In this document: piece after piece, positions 54,709 through 64,000 of the stretch
Layout of the letters: each line of letters starts with the position of its first letter
Numbering within the stretch: position 1 is the first letter of the stretch
Assembly (NCBI RefSeq): GCF_002443255.2
Contig: NW_019211459.1
Location: forward strand, 24,695,388-24,759,387
DNA: 64,000 nucleotides
Source: Varroa destructor
Taxonomy: Eukaryota > Arthropoda > Arachnida > Mesostigmata > Varroidae
Direction: 5' to 3'
The notes under the pieces: model-generated
Seen by the model: only the letters and a program-made list of their open reading frames with translations
Told to the model about the DNA's origin: nothing
Databases searched by the model: none
Made by a program: the position numbers and the translations under genes

Positions 54709-56594
54709 ATTCGAAACTTAATGCCGAATGAGTAACCAGCAGTGAAATACTATGTTTAGTGTTTCGCAACGTGCAGCCGCAAAGGTCGCATAACATTGTA
54801 TAGATTCGTTCTGTCCTACTCGATGAGGTTCGGATAAATCGGTGGTTATAGCATGCACATGCCTTATGAATTATTATTATCATTGTAGACGTGTAGGTTG
54901 CAATTGAGTGATACCTGCTAGAGAATAAAAATTTCTCGAGAAGGCCAAACCCAGGAGGAAAGGTCACACGAATTGACCTCATAATGAGAAAATGGTCAGA
55001 TAATTCGGATAGGCAGTAATAGCTTCATAAAATTTTTACAGTATTTTTCTCGAGCAAAAACAAAACAGCAAAATTTATGGCCTCGGATACTAATTCGTTA
55101 TGATGGAGGTTTTTCGTAAGACGGAAGGGAATAGGCGACATCCAAAGACGCAGGTCAGTTGTATTTTCAAAGGTTATTATAGGAACTAATAGCCGATAGT
55201 TCGAATCGTATTTAAAGAACTTCAATAGAAAAAGTTTTTGTAGTTTTATAGAGAAAAACAAGCAAAACTCTCGAGCCTTTTGCTTTTTCATATTCGACGA
55301 CTGTCGAAGTTAATAAGACAGTTTCTTGCCCTTAATTTTTTACACTTTTTACTTTAAGCTAACTTCTGCGTTTTCGGACCACTATACAAATAGGAATCAA
55401 AGGAAAGAAGAATTAAGAAAAGCGTATTCATATTCATTATTTTCGTTATTATCTAATCGTAATAGATAACAGCGGAAAAGCTGGACCCTTATCGCTATTC
55501 GACACTTAAATATTCAAAAGTTAATTTTAAACGTTGAAATCCTTTTTTGACGCAAAAACTCGCGCAGTTAACTCCGCGCTCAGTTTTATGATGTCTAGAA
55601 GATACATCCGATCAAAACTTCACGATAATATCACGCCCATACAATTTTTGAATTACATCATCTCTTGTTGCCCCATTTGCTTTTATCTTTTCGTTACCAT
55701 TTGGGTTTCTTGGCGTTGGTTATACCACTATTTTACACTACAGTACATATACACGCTGATATTATTTAATTCAGCGGCCAATAATAATAAATCATACCGT
55801 ACTTGCTTTTCTCATTAGCTATACTATTTCCTATGAAAATTAGAAGCTTGACTGGCACCATAATGGCACTCGTAATCCCGATATGAAGGTACGATGGGGT
55901 GTTTAGTAAACCCTCAAGTTCCTTGAAGAACATGCACCCCAAGACTGGTGACGCTAGACGAAACAGCGTATGAAATAGTCCCGATTCCTTAGTGCCAGAT
56001 AGGTCGTCGATGGAGAATGTCATAGGTACCGATTCCGCGATTGTCGCTGATTTCATAAGTGCTTTGTTCAATGTATAAACCTATTCCATCAAGACCATTC
56101 GCTTCAGCATAGGGTTAAACCTCTAATAAAATTACCATATAAACTTGAAGAACCGAGCTACAGTAAAATATGAAGCAAGAGTTGTAGTTAGTATTACTTG
56201 AGACGTATTTCTTTGGCAATGACATCATCTAAGTAATTGCTGCTACCAGTTACTGATTGTTGTTGAAATATTTCGACATACGATAAAATATTACTTTACA
56301 TACTTTATCTCAGCGTAAGCCATTGGTTTCGTGTTTGTAAAGGTCATAAAAGGATGACTAGCTTTACATACGGTCAGGCTCTTTTAAATAACGTGAAGGT
56401 CTGGAACTTTCATGTCTGTCCTCATGTGTTTGGCTCTCTTCGGTATAAATACGCCTATTCTAGTTATTTTAACTTTCTAATTTGTATTCGATGCTGGTGT
56501 AACTCACCTTAAAAAAAGCATCGTTACGTTCATCTTATACTGCTTCATCCACGTCTACCTCAGCCTTCATGGCTTATTTCCCCTCATCCCCATC
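54709..56594. other. No supported gene
   Basis: AT-rich DNA with unbiased frames (54689-54982, 55025-55291 and 55766-56071 minus; 55534-55818 plus). Confidence 0.5.
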
Positions 56595-56972
56595 TTACAC
56601 TAAAGTATTCAATCGTTGAGTCCGTTCCCGGCACCGCCACGCGCCAGCCGTCGGTCGGCCTGCCGTTCGACTCCTAGAGTCATCGTCCGCTTTCAGCTGT
56701 TCGATCGGACCTCCTCGCTGTAATTTCATCCCTTCAGTGGGACAACAGCGACAAAGATAGAGATTCAAATCTATACGATCAGTCTGATCGAGCCTTGACT
56801 TGAACTCGGGTTCAAGCTCAGCCTCAGCGGTTCGAGCAACACAACGCACAAAGCGCCCGTTCTCATTCGCTATTGATGCTGCCGCTAAAGCAGCTATAGT
56901 AGCTGAGAAAAATATACAGCAGAGAATCTGACGCGATACTGCTCTGCGAATCGGGCCGTTAGTTTCTTCTGA
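56595..56972 (-). CDS. Coding-like frame with signal-peptide-like segment
   Basis: Minus strand: after TGA and an acceptor-like GTGATCAG|AA the frame is open 125 codons to TAA. Residues 9-33 have the shape of a signal peptide (basic RRAVSRQ, core ILCCIFFSATIAALAAAS, then polar IANENG). The rest is hydrophilic and helical with Cys residues (LYLCRCC near residue 75, WRCRER near the end) and acidic/basic stretches. About a third of codons in the last 84 begin with G. It would be a secreted or type II membrane protein, with its Met either in an upstream exon or lost. No family was recognised. Among the unidentified frames I find this one of the most protein-like. Confidence 0.38.
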   Translation of the reverse strand, partial: SEETNGPIRRAVSRQILCCIFFSATIAALAAASIANENGRFVRCVARTAEAELEPEFKSRLDQTDRIDLNLYLCRCCPTEGMKLQRGGPIEQLKADDDSRSRTAGRPTAGAWRCRERTQRLNTLV

Positions 56973-57179
56973 TCACAGTGGCCAGTGATCGCGGCGTATG
57001 ATGGCCAATGATGGTGACACTGTGCTACGGTCTGGTGGCAACATCCACCATTCCAGTGCCTTCGTTTCTGTTGATGCTACGACCGCCGCCGATCCGAACC
57101 ATTGGCGCATCAGCAGGTTCATTCATCACATCGATGACTTATATCTTTTCTATGTATTTATTCCACAGATAGCGTTGCA

Positions 57180-57467
57180 ATGGAACCGACCGCTTTCGCC
57201 CTTTTGCGTTCTTCACAAGCTGGGAGCGATCTTTCGGACCGCGGCTTTGGTGAACGTCCGTCGTTTTGTCCGGGGGGCAAATCCACTGACCGTGCTTTGG
57301 TCAGACAGCAGCACCTCGCAGACAGAGATGAGACCAGCTCCGGAGGACGAGCTGGAGGTCCGCCTGCCGCTGGCTGTGTCCTGCTTCGTTTATGTGAGTT
57401 GGGCCTAAAAGAAATACAGGAAGACGTAGACGAGGTCTTCGCCGTCGATTCTGACTGTTCTCTCTAA
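57180..57467 (+). CDS. 95-residue ORF with good start context, G-biased codons
   Basis: ATG at 57180 (G at -3 and +4) opens 95 codons to TAA. About 43% begin with G, far above local G content. The peptide is polar, with a Gly/Ala-rich middle and an acidic end (KEIQEDVDEVFAVDSDCSL). An acceptor-like TATTTATTCCACAG lies just before it, and a GTGAGT at 57394 suits another frame (56998-57408). On the minus strand 57617-57405 ends at TTCTTTTAG, a fair acceptor into a further open frame whose stop overlaps AATAAA, so strand is not settled. No family was recognised. Confidence 0.27.
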   Translation: MEPTAFALLRSSQAGSDLSDRGFGERPSFCPGGKSTDRALVRQQHLADRDETSSGGRAGGPPAAGCVLLRLCELGLKEIQEDVDEVFAVDSDCSL

Positions 57468-59059
57468 TGAACGCCTTCTATAGCACTCGTGAACCTTCAA
57501 GCTCACAGAGGGACGCCGGCTCTCGCTATCCGTACGGACTAACGCACGTGCTTCACACATAGAAATCGAAGGCGGACGTGTATGATACAATGGGGGAGAT
57601 TCGTAGGGTAGAAACACAGTTCAGCTAAGGCGGAACGGAGCTGTCTGCCACAGAGATATCGATGAAGTGTCATCCGCTGTTCCTGTGCAGCACTTGCCTT
57701 TATTCTGAGTTGGTTTTGCCTCCGGTTTGCCTCCCTCGTGGCCCTAGCACACCACAGTACCCTTAGCTATTGACCACTGCGCCTGAACCACCGCTGTTGT
57801 TCGCAGCCTCGCGGGGCTTAGCCCTTGCCTAGCTTCACCCTCAAGTCAAACCTCCGTTCATTCTTCCAAACTCGCAAACAACGGCGATGATGATGAAGAC
57901 GACAAAAGTCAGTTTATGGTCTGTACGAGTCTTCCGTTAATCTAAACTCGAGTTTGCTTATCGAACTAAAAAAAACGATCAAAAAATATCTCCTGTACAA
58001 AGATACCAGCTAGATTAGTACTTGAGTTTTCGATTTTGGACGCGCAATTTGTTTGCTACAACGACTGGATTGCGGCTATGAGAGCTGGAGTAGTGGACAT
58101 CGACCTGATGTCTCTAGGCTCAAATTCGCAACTCTGAATTATAGAAATCGATAAGTATCGGCAGGAAAGCACAACTTAGTTCATACGGTAGGCCTACCGG
58201 TTTTCAACAATTTATGTGTACATCTTTATCATACATGAGCGGAATGATGACATGATTATGTGGAAGGCTTGTTTCTATCGCTTAAAAATCTTTTCATTAC
58301 TAGTCTAGGGCCATGCAGCGGTTGGGTTCTGGAGTTTGTGAATAGAGAACAATTGGTTTTATAATCATTGAAATTATTATTTATAGTGTCCGTTCAATTG
58401 TTTTGACATCTACGTTCCTTGGCGGCTCTGTTTGATGACCACGTCATTTCAAATGTGTGCTAAGTATCTGCCTGCGAAAAGTCGAACGGTATCGTAGCTT
58501 CATTCAAGTCTCTACCTCATCTCGCCAAGAATTCGATCATACGTGTTCTAAAAACACCAACTAAGCCGCCTCTAATACATACGTATATATATATATATAT
58601 ATGTACATTTTTTTACGGCCATGTCAATAACTCTAGGCATTTTCGGCGTTATCACTATATAGGGCCAAGATATCGCTCAAATAAATAACATTTGTGCCAA
58701 CATAACTATTTCTGTCAATACGACGTAATTCGTAAAATCAAAGTCTCCATCAAATGAATTCGGTCTGATGCTCACCCCGAACCTTGTCCCTGTATATATC
58801 AACTGTGTATAATGGACATACATCACGGATTCGAGCCTGGCAAAAGGAACAAGCTTCATTTCATAGTATACTAACTTCTCTACCGGCTCCCCTGTATGAA
58901 ATAAATCACACTTGTTACCAACTCCGTACAAAACGGTTATCCGCTTTCACCATTCTTGCTGGCCGGTTTGAGCGCCCCCAAGCGGAGTATTATGCGCTCA
59001 GCCGGAAACAGACGCCTGGTGAATAATCATTGTTTGGGCGTTCCATCAACCCATGTTGA
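57468..59059. other. No supported gene
   Basis: AT-rich from 57.9 kb on. The (TA) repeat at 58584-58602 is the only feature. Frames 58677-58931 (minus) and 58784-59026 (plus) are unbiased. Confidence 0.5.
58584..58602. repeat. Dinucleotide microsatellite (TA)9
   Basis: Nine to ten TA units in otherwise featureless AT-rich DNA. Confidence 0.93.
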
Positions 59060-59266
59060 TGTCATGTGAGCTTTGCCTTACTTCCAGTAGAGGTCGTTCA
59101 GATAGATGATTTCCGGCTTCCGTCAACACCTTTAGCCGACTTGATGGGCACCGCGTACAGCTCGGAAAACGATACAACGCTAAGTTTCTGTGAAAAATTA
59201 TCGAGCAGAGATAGCTGCGTGAACGAGCCCTTTTCCTCGCCTAACTGCAGCAAAGAGCTTTTCTGA
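59060..59266 (+). CDS. Short acidic coding-like frame
   Basis: The frame opens after TGA and runs 68 codons to TGA. About 29% of codons begin with G in G-poor DNA. The peptide is acidic and Ser/Asn-rich (VEVVQIDDF, SSENDTT) with four Cys, suggesting an extracellular or disordered tail. TTTGCCTTACTTCCAG|TA at about 59087 is a good 3' splice site inside the frame and keeps the same reading frame, so a terminal exon 59088-59266 is the preferred model. No family was recognised. Confidence 0.3.
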   Translation, partial: CHVSFALLPVEVVQIDDFRLPSTPLADLMGTAYSSENDTTLSFCEKLSSRDSCVNEPFSSPNCSKELF

Positions 59267-62200
59267 CGCACAACTAAAGCAGATTAGTACAGATTACCCT
59301 TATGGATGTATGCTAGGCGATGTTATGTATCTATTATAAGGATTCTATGGTTGATAGAAGGAACAAAGCTACCTTAGCCAGCAAACCTACGGTCAAAGTC
59401 ATCATTTAGGATGTTTAGGACAAAGGAACAATGTTTCGCCCATGAATGGACCGTTGAAAATTGTAGTATATTTTCCCAGCAAGATGAGTTCGGCTTTCGC
59501 AGACGCTGAATTCAATGGCAGTCCCCTATTTATATGCTTGAGGCCCTTCGTTAAAGCTAGTTTATTATGTAAACCTATGTAAATAAAGAAGATTACAAAT
59601 TATGTGGATTTTATATGACGTTTACGAAAATATGTAGTTAGAAAACAATTGTCTTATTTCAAATTGGAGGAAAATTCGCGTTTACTAAAGAAATATTTAT
59701 TCATAATTGGAATTTGCCCTCCTGGCAGAGCCGATATCAACTTCCATCTGTGGCACTGGTAAATCAAAGCAGTTATCCAAATCTTTATACTACACCACTC
59801 AATTGTGACCAATCAGGAGAATTTCTTCGTCGTTCAAAGATTGACACGGTACCCATCTTGTGAAACAATATTACAGATTATAGGCAAAAACAAGCTTCTA
59901 ATTCTACCCTAATTTTAACTACTCTTAAATGTCAGTTAAGTCAGAACTATTATCTCCTTATCTAGAACGGACAGAGTCCTTACTTGAGCGTGGGAAGGCT
60001 TTGAAACATATCAATAGAACCGAATGTCTGTCCCTTAATTTAAGTTGCGACAGCCAAGTTATTCACCTAATAATAATGACGTTAATAAATATCACTAGAA
60101 GAAAACTTATCGTTTTATGGCCCAAATGTGTCACACCAAGTGTAGCAAGTGCCTGTTTATATATATATATATATGTATGACTTCCTTTTTCAACCTGTCC
60201 TAGCCCTGTTTTTTTTCCCCTATTTATATTCTCGCATTTCTTCTTTCATCCACTACTCACTTGACAAAACCATCTACGGCGGTCGGGTATTTATTAACCA
60301 AGCAGATCTACGGCTACCCATGGCCTGGGGAAGAGCGTCAACTCAAAATGATAGCACCCACTCGATAAACGGAGAACTGTGTACAATAGCGTCGTTGTGG
60401 TTATTTGCGAACGCATTGGAAAAGTGCGATGAGTGAGGTTCCCCTCGCCAGCAAGGGCAAAGGTCCTGGAGACTGCGTTTGTTGGCTTTCAAATAAGCCT
60501 CTTGGGAAAGCATTCGCGGTTCTGTTTCATGTTCGTAACGATCCTCGGCAAAGAACAGCTTGTGAAAACTTTTCACTCTTCTGACAGCGACTTAATGCTA
60601 CTCTCTTAAGTATTTGTCAATACAACACTAGCGCAGGTCAGGCGACTGAATAAAAGCGATGATTATAACTTAACTTAAATACGTTAGAGTTTCATAAACG
60701 AGACGAGCAGTTCAGCGTGAGAGGATAAATAACTTCAGCAAAAAATTGGCATATGGCAAATTGAACTGGAATAGATCAGTAGTGCCGAATGCGTCAAGCT
60801 AGAGCATGAATTGGACATAATCCGCTAAGCTCTTCAAATGCTATTCGCTGAAAACGTCCAAGAACCTCTCAACGAATCTCTTATCCCTTGTTGATCAGAC
60901 AGAGAACGCAACGGGATAGACACTCAAGCAAATTCAACATGGTTGCTAATCGGTCGTATTTACTCTCGAACGATTGCGCGCCACTTTATTGAAGCTTATT
61001 CATAAATGCAATTCAGCCGGGTTATATATTAAATTGACTTAGTTACACGGATGCTGATAAAACGTCTGCGGACCAGTACACACGAGCAACAACTGGTAAC
61101 TTACGATACGTTAGGTAGCGTTCCACACAGGGTCCTACCAAGTGATACCATACATCGTAGTGTAAAAGCTGGCGCAAATTTGCCATGAAGACCTAGGATT
61201 ATTTGACGACCTATAGGTTTTCGGCAAATCTCACTTTCCACGTACAATTACGTTACTGTTTTTCACCTGACGTTAACTAAATATTGTCTCAATACTCGTT
61301 GGACCAAATCGACAAAATAGTCATGGGCAGGCGATGAAATGTCCTACTATTCAATGGACGTTATTATCAATCAATAACCTTTTTCCTGGCAAAGTAAAAA
61401 AGGTGATCGTCGTAAGGAAACGTCGAAGATTTCTTTTTCCCAGTCGATTGTGTCGCTAGTCCTCCTGCCATTGCTGGAGCAAACGGGTACAACTGCGCTG
61501 GATGCCCACTTCAGCTTTATTCTAATGACAACAACCGCTCGACAGATCCGCAGCCGGCTTCGACTGCGACTTGTTGGTCTTGTTTTTCCAAAAATATCAT
61601 CAGTTTTGCAATTTTCGTAACGCTGATGTCCAGGCGACAATTCTTGTACGTCTGCGACGTCTGGCGGCTAGTGATACTCATTTGCTTGACGATAAGAAGG
61701 CGAAATGACAGTGAAATCAGGCAACATTGGGTGCGGCCTTAATAAAAGTCCTCGATTGCTGTTTGTATTGATGTATTTGTATGTGTATGTCTGTATCTGT
61801 CATCCAGCTGTACTATCCCGTATTTGATAATCGCTGCTTCTGTACTTCGGCGTAGCCGCTTAGGTTGAGTTCGCTATTTATCGGCAGTCAAATGACAGCA
61901 AGAAAATGCAACATTTTGTCGCTATAACACGACAAAGCAAAGGCTTTCATTCGCTTTTGTTGGCTGCACTGTGTATCTTATCGGACGAGCCAGTGGCAGA
62001 ATGGCTTTACTGTGTAAGCGGTAGATATTATGTACACTTACATACATGCAGATATGTAGAACTACAGAGGCTTTTAATTATCGACCGGATTTTAACTACA
62101 AGCGTTCGCGAAAATTTAGATCTGTGACAATGAGATCTCACGATCTAATAGTTGTACATATTTTATATGGAATATATGTGAAAATCGTTTTTACTTAAAA

Positions 62201-62330
62201 TAGCAACTTGGTGCCTGCCTAGCCATGCCAGTCGCGTTTAATGGGAGTACCCACCGTTTGCTGAGTTTGACCGAGCAAACAGGCTTATATCATTAATGAG
62301 TTGTAAATTAAATAACAGTAGTCAGGAAAA
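59267..62330. other. No secure gene; competing frames near 60.2-60.6 kb
   Basis: 60149-60436 (plus) is strongly purine/G-biased in its last 54 codons, and 60343-60588 (minus) looks equally protein-like, so strand is unresolved. 59929-60180 (plus, ATG) is a natural-looking 83-residue frame ending in the (TA) repeat. 60.6-62.3 kb has only short frames. Confidence 0.4.
60158..60174. repeat. Dinucleotide microsatellite (TA)8
   Basis: About eight TA units at the junction of two overlapping plus-strand frames, where it would encode Tyr-Ile repeats in either. Confidence 0.93.
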
Positions 62331-62618
62331 ATGCTACAATCACGATCAAAAACGTTTGTGGATCAATTGATTTACCGGATTGGACATCGTCTCAGGGAAA
62401 AGATTTTTATCCCTATAAATGGTTCACCGTATATCTACTTCAATATGATAGATAGTGTCGTTAGTTGGATTGCGGTAGAGGTGCTAGCTTTAAAAAACAC
62501 AAAATGCGCGAGTTCGACCTTTCTTTTGTTTACTTTAGATATAATAGACCTGCTGCTGCAGATCCATGTCGTTATACAAAGCCAAATTCATGTTGAGCGA
62601 TTACTATATACACGATAG
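62331..62618 (+). CDS. 95-residue ORF, hydrophobic C-terminal half
   Basis: A true ATG preceded by A-rich sequence (A at -3) opens 95 codons to TAG. About 29% are purine-any-pyrimidine. The first 35 residues are basic (SRSKTFVDQLIYRIGHRLREK) and the second half alternates hydrophobic stretches (FNMIDSVVSWIAVEVLAL, FLLFTLDIIDLLLQIHVVI), as in a small membrane-associated protein. No splice sites or family recognised; chance remains likely in AT-rich DNA. Confidence 0.23.
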   Translation: MLQSRSKTFVDQLIYRIGHRLREKIFIPINGSPYIYFNMIDSVVSWIAVEVLALKNTKCASSTFLLFTLDIIDLLLQIHVVIQSQIHVERLLYTR

Positions 62619-63144
62619 ATAGAAACGACAGAAGGAAAAATGCACGCTTTTTTATTTCTGAAACGTAACACGTTTTTTGGCGTCTATCGTTGAATGGATC
62701 CTATGCAGTACACACTCCGCAGTCCATAGAGGGATCACTATAGGCTATTGGCCATCAATGGCCTGAAACCAGATAGTTACAGCTCATCGTTGTGACATTG
62801 ACGTCTCGTAGAAATCATGAAGGCACGCTAATGCTTCAGATGCTGTTCGTTAATGAGAAATTATGATAGCACTCATCACGCGTCCCGTGATTAGCCCATA
62901 CGATCGATCGGTCAGTAAGCACCCTCCAGCTTAGATAGTTATAAGAAGTTTGTCTGTTGACTAGAAGTGTCGCACAATAGTGACGGCAGCACCTCTTTAC
63001 GTAAAGTGCTTAGCAGAACTGTCGTTAGTACTCCTAACGCTAGTACGATGTTTTTACAACGCTGTAGAAGTTCAAACGCTTATATTTACGCATATTGCCT
63101 CAGGAAACTGAGCATAAAGAAAAAAAATGCATCGGAAAACGCAC
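62619..63144. other. No supported gene
   Basis: Short plus frame 62967-63248 without bias. An imperfect GGCCAT/ATGGCC palindrome lies near 62750-62772. Confidence 0.45.
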
Positions 63145-63528
63145 TTATGTCCCGTCGTGACAGCCAAGGATGTGTTGAAAGGATTTCAGATACCACCAGT
63201 GGAACATCAGTCGTTCCGCAGTTGTCAGCGTTGTTTTTCTACAAGTGAGAAAAATTTCATCCAATTTCGTTCCACCTGCGAGGCAATGGTCACAGCCCAT
63301 GAGTCTTATTCCTTTTGAAAGCAATCTCGTAGCACTTATCATGTATCTAATTGTCAGCCATAACGCCATCCGCAGCTCGGCCTCATTGATGACTGTCAAG
63401 ATGGCCAAGTGCACGGAGCATAGCCCACCGTGGGCGGGCGTGATGAAAACGATGAGCTCTAGTAGGGCGCAGCATTCAACGCCACCGACGATAACATCGG
63501 CGATGTTATTACTAGTATTGCGGTTCAC
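63145..63528 (-). CDS. 127-codon coding-like frame, membrane-like start
   Basis: The minus-strand frame opens with GTG and closes with TAA. About 61% of codons begin with a purine and 31% are purine-any-pyrimidine. The first 60 residues are aliphatic with small residues (NIADVIVGGVECCALLELIVFI), and the rest mixes basic, Cys- and His-containing segments. The codon-aligned plus strand (63245-63589) is also open with similar scores, so strand is uncertain. No family was recognised and splice sites were not resolved. Confidence 0.28.
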   Translation of the reverse strand: MNRNTSNNIADVIVGGVECCALLELIVFITPAHGGLCSVHLAILTVINEAELRMALWLTIRYMISATRLLSKGIRLMGCDHCLAGGTKLDEIFLTCRKTTLTTAERLMFHWWYLKSFQHILGCHDGT

Positions 63529-63621
63529 TTTTGTCGGCGCTCATGCTAATAGAGTCGATATTAATGACGGAAATATTACGCTAAATTGACTCGCCAAGAC
63601 GAAATTATCATAAATAAAATT

Positions 63622-63657
63622 TAGCTACCACAGGATTCGAACCTGGTAATGTAGCTA
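63622..63657 (-). other. tRNA-like acceptor/T-arm minihelix
   Basis: On the minus strand TAGCTAC pairs with GTAGCTA (7 bp, the length of a tRNA acceptor stem), and inside it CAGG-TTCGAAT-CCTG forms a 4-bp stem with the canonical 7-base T-loop. There is no room for D and anticodon arms, so it is not a tRNA gene. It may be a tRNA-derived fragment, a retroelement end or chance. The T-loop also matches the core of a Pol III B box. Confidence 0.5.
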
Positions 63658-64000
63658 TCATCTCTTAGCAACAGCTGGCTCCATGTATAACCATACCATC
63701 ACTTTCGACAGTAGACCTAAAGATCGTCTGCAGCAGTCGATCTGCGCCAAACTGGCGAAAAAATAATTGCGCAGCGTAAGCCAACAATGCGTTTATCCTG
63801 GAAGATGTACCCAAGTCAACTATCGTTACGGGCTAACATAGGAACGGTGGAACTGAAAAGTCAACGAAACAGTGCTAAAAATGTATTTGTAAGCTCTAAC
63901 ACACATCGCATACACCGATCATTTTAACTGTAGCACCCATCACCCAAAAAATACGTTACACTCTTGCCAGCGTCTATCGTTATCGTTCTTTAGAACGCTT
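63658..64000. other. Nothing supported to the window end
   Basis: Stop-rich sequence without repeats or strong splice sites. Confidence 0.5.

Noticed and set aside
1..64000. Bacterial-style operons, CRISPR arrays, insertion sequences, rRNA
   Set aside because: Frames are short and unlinked with no ribosome-binding-site pattern, no spaced direct repeats, no transposase with terminal repeats and no rRNA-like conserved sequence was seen.

Overview
The window reads as nuclear DNA of a multicellular eukaryote. No open frame exceeds about 250 codons, most long ones lack a Met start, the sequence is mostly unique, and it carries typical metazoan simple repeats ((TA)n, (CT)n, (TG)n, trinucleotide runs). 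I see no operons, rRNA, CRISPR array, insertion sequence or complete tRNA. The general texture (slightly AT-rich, GC-rich islands of 0.3-2 kb in AT-rich DNA, little repeat content) would suit an arthropod such as a mesostigmatid mite. That is a weak inference: no species-diagnostic sequence was found.

Layout: GC-richer islands lie near 3.5-5.3, 6.1-7.5, 10-11.2, 18.2-20.4, 21.9-24.7, 26.0-26.5, 29.6-30.6, 34.3-35.4, 38.6-39.4, 41.0-41.8, 43.6-44.9, 45.9-47.3, 49.1-50.6, 51.6-54.7 and 56.6-57.5 kb. Between them is AT-rich DNA that looks intergenic or intronic. The islands hold most of the frames that look coding by two hand-checked criteria: codons that begin with G or a purine more often than local composition predicts, and frames bounded by plausible splice sites (polypyrimidine-AG before, GTAAGT/GTGAGT/GTAATA after).

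The best single call is a decayed fragment of a non-LTR (LINE) retrotransposon endonuclease at about 45.8-46.0 kb on the plus strand. The best gene-like pieces are: a minus-strand pair of phase-compatible exons (44413-44634 and 43589-43995); a minus-strand frame with a signal-peptide-like segment (56595-56972); plus-strand exons ending at strong donors (34795-35190, 50355-50610, 52620-52778); and a short minus-strand ORF opening with a textbook signal sequence (32059-32391). Two exon-like frames have faint family resemblance: 35595-35968 to the receptor-binding end of alpha-2-macroglobulin/thioester proteins, and 51800-52031 to the end of a CUB domain.

Caution: hundreds of frames were screened by eye, and the codon-bias excesses are about 2-3 standard deviations each, so several of these candidates will be chance. 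Except for the LINE fragment and the repeats, treat every CDS entry as a hypothesis with the stated confidence. No complete gene structure or pathway can be reconstructed from this window, so no functional interplay between genes is claimed.
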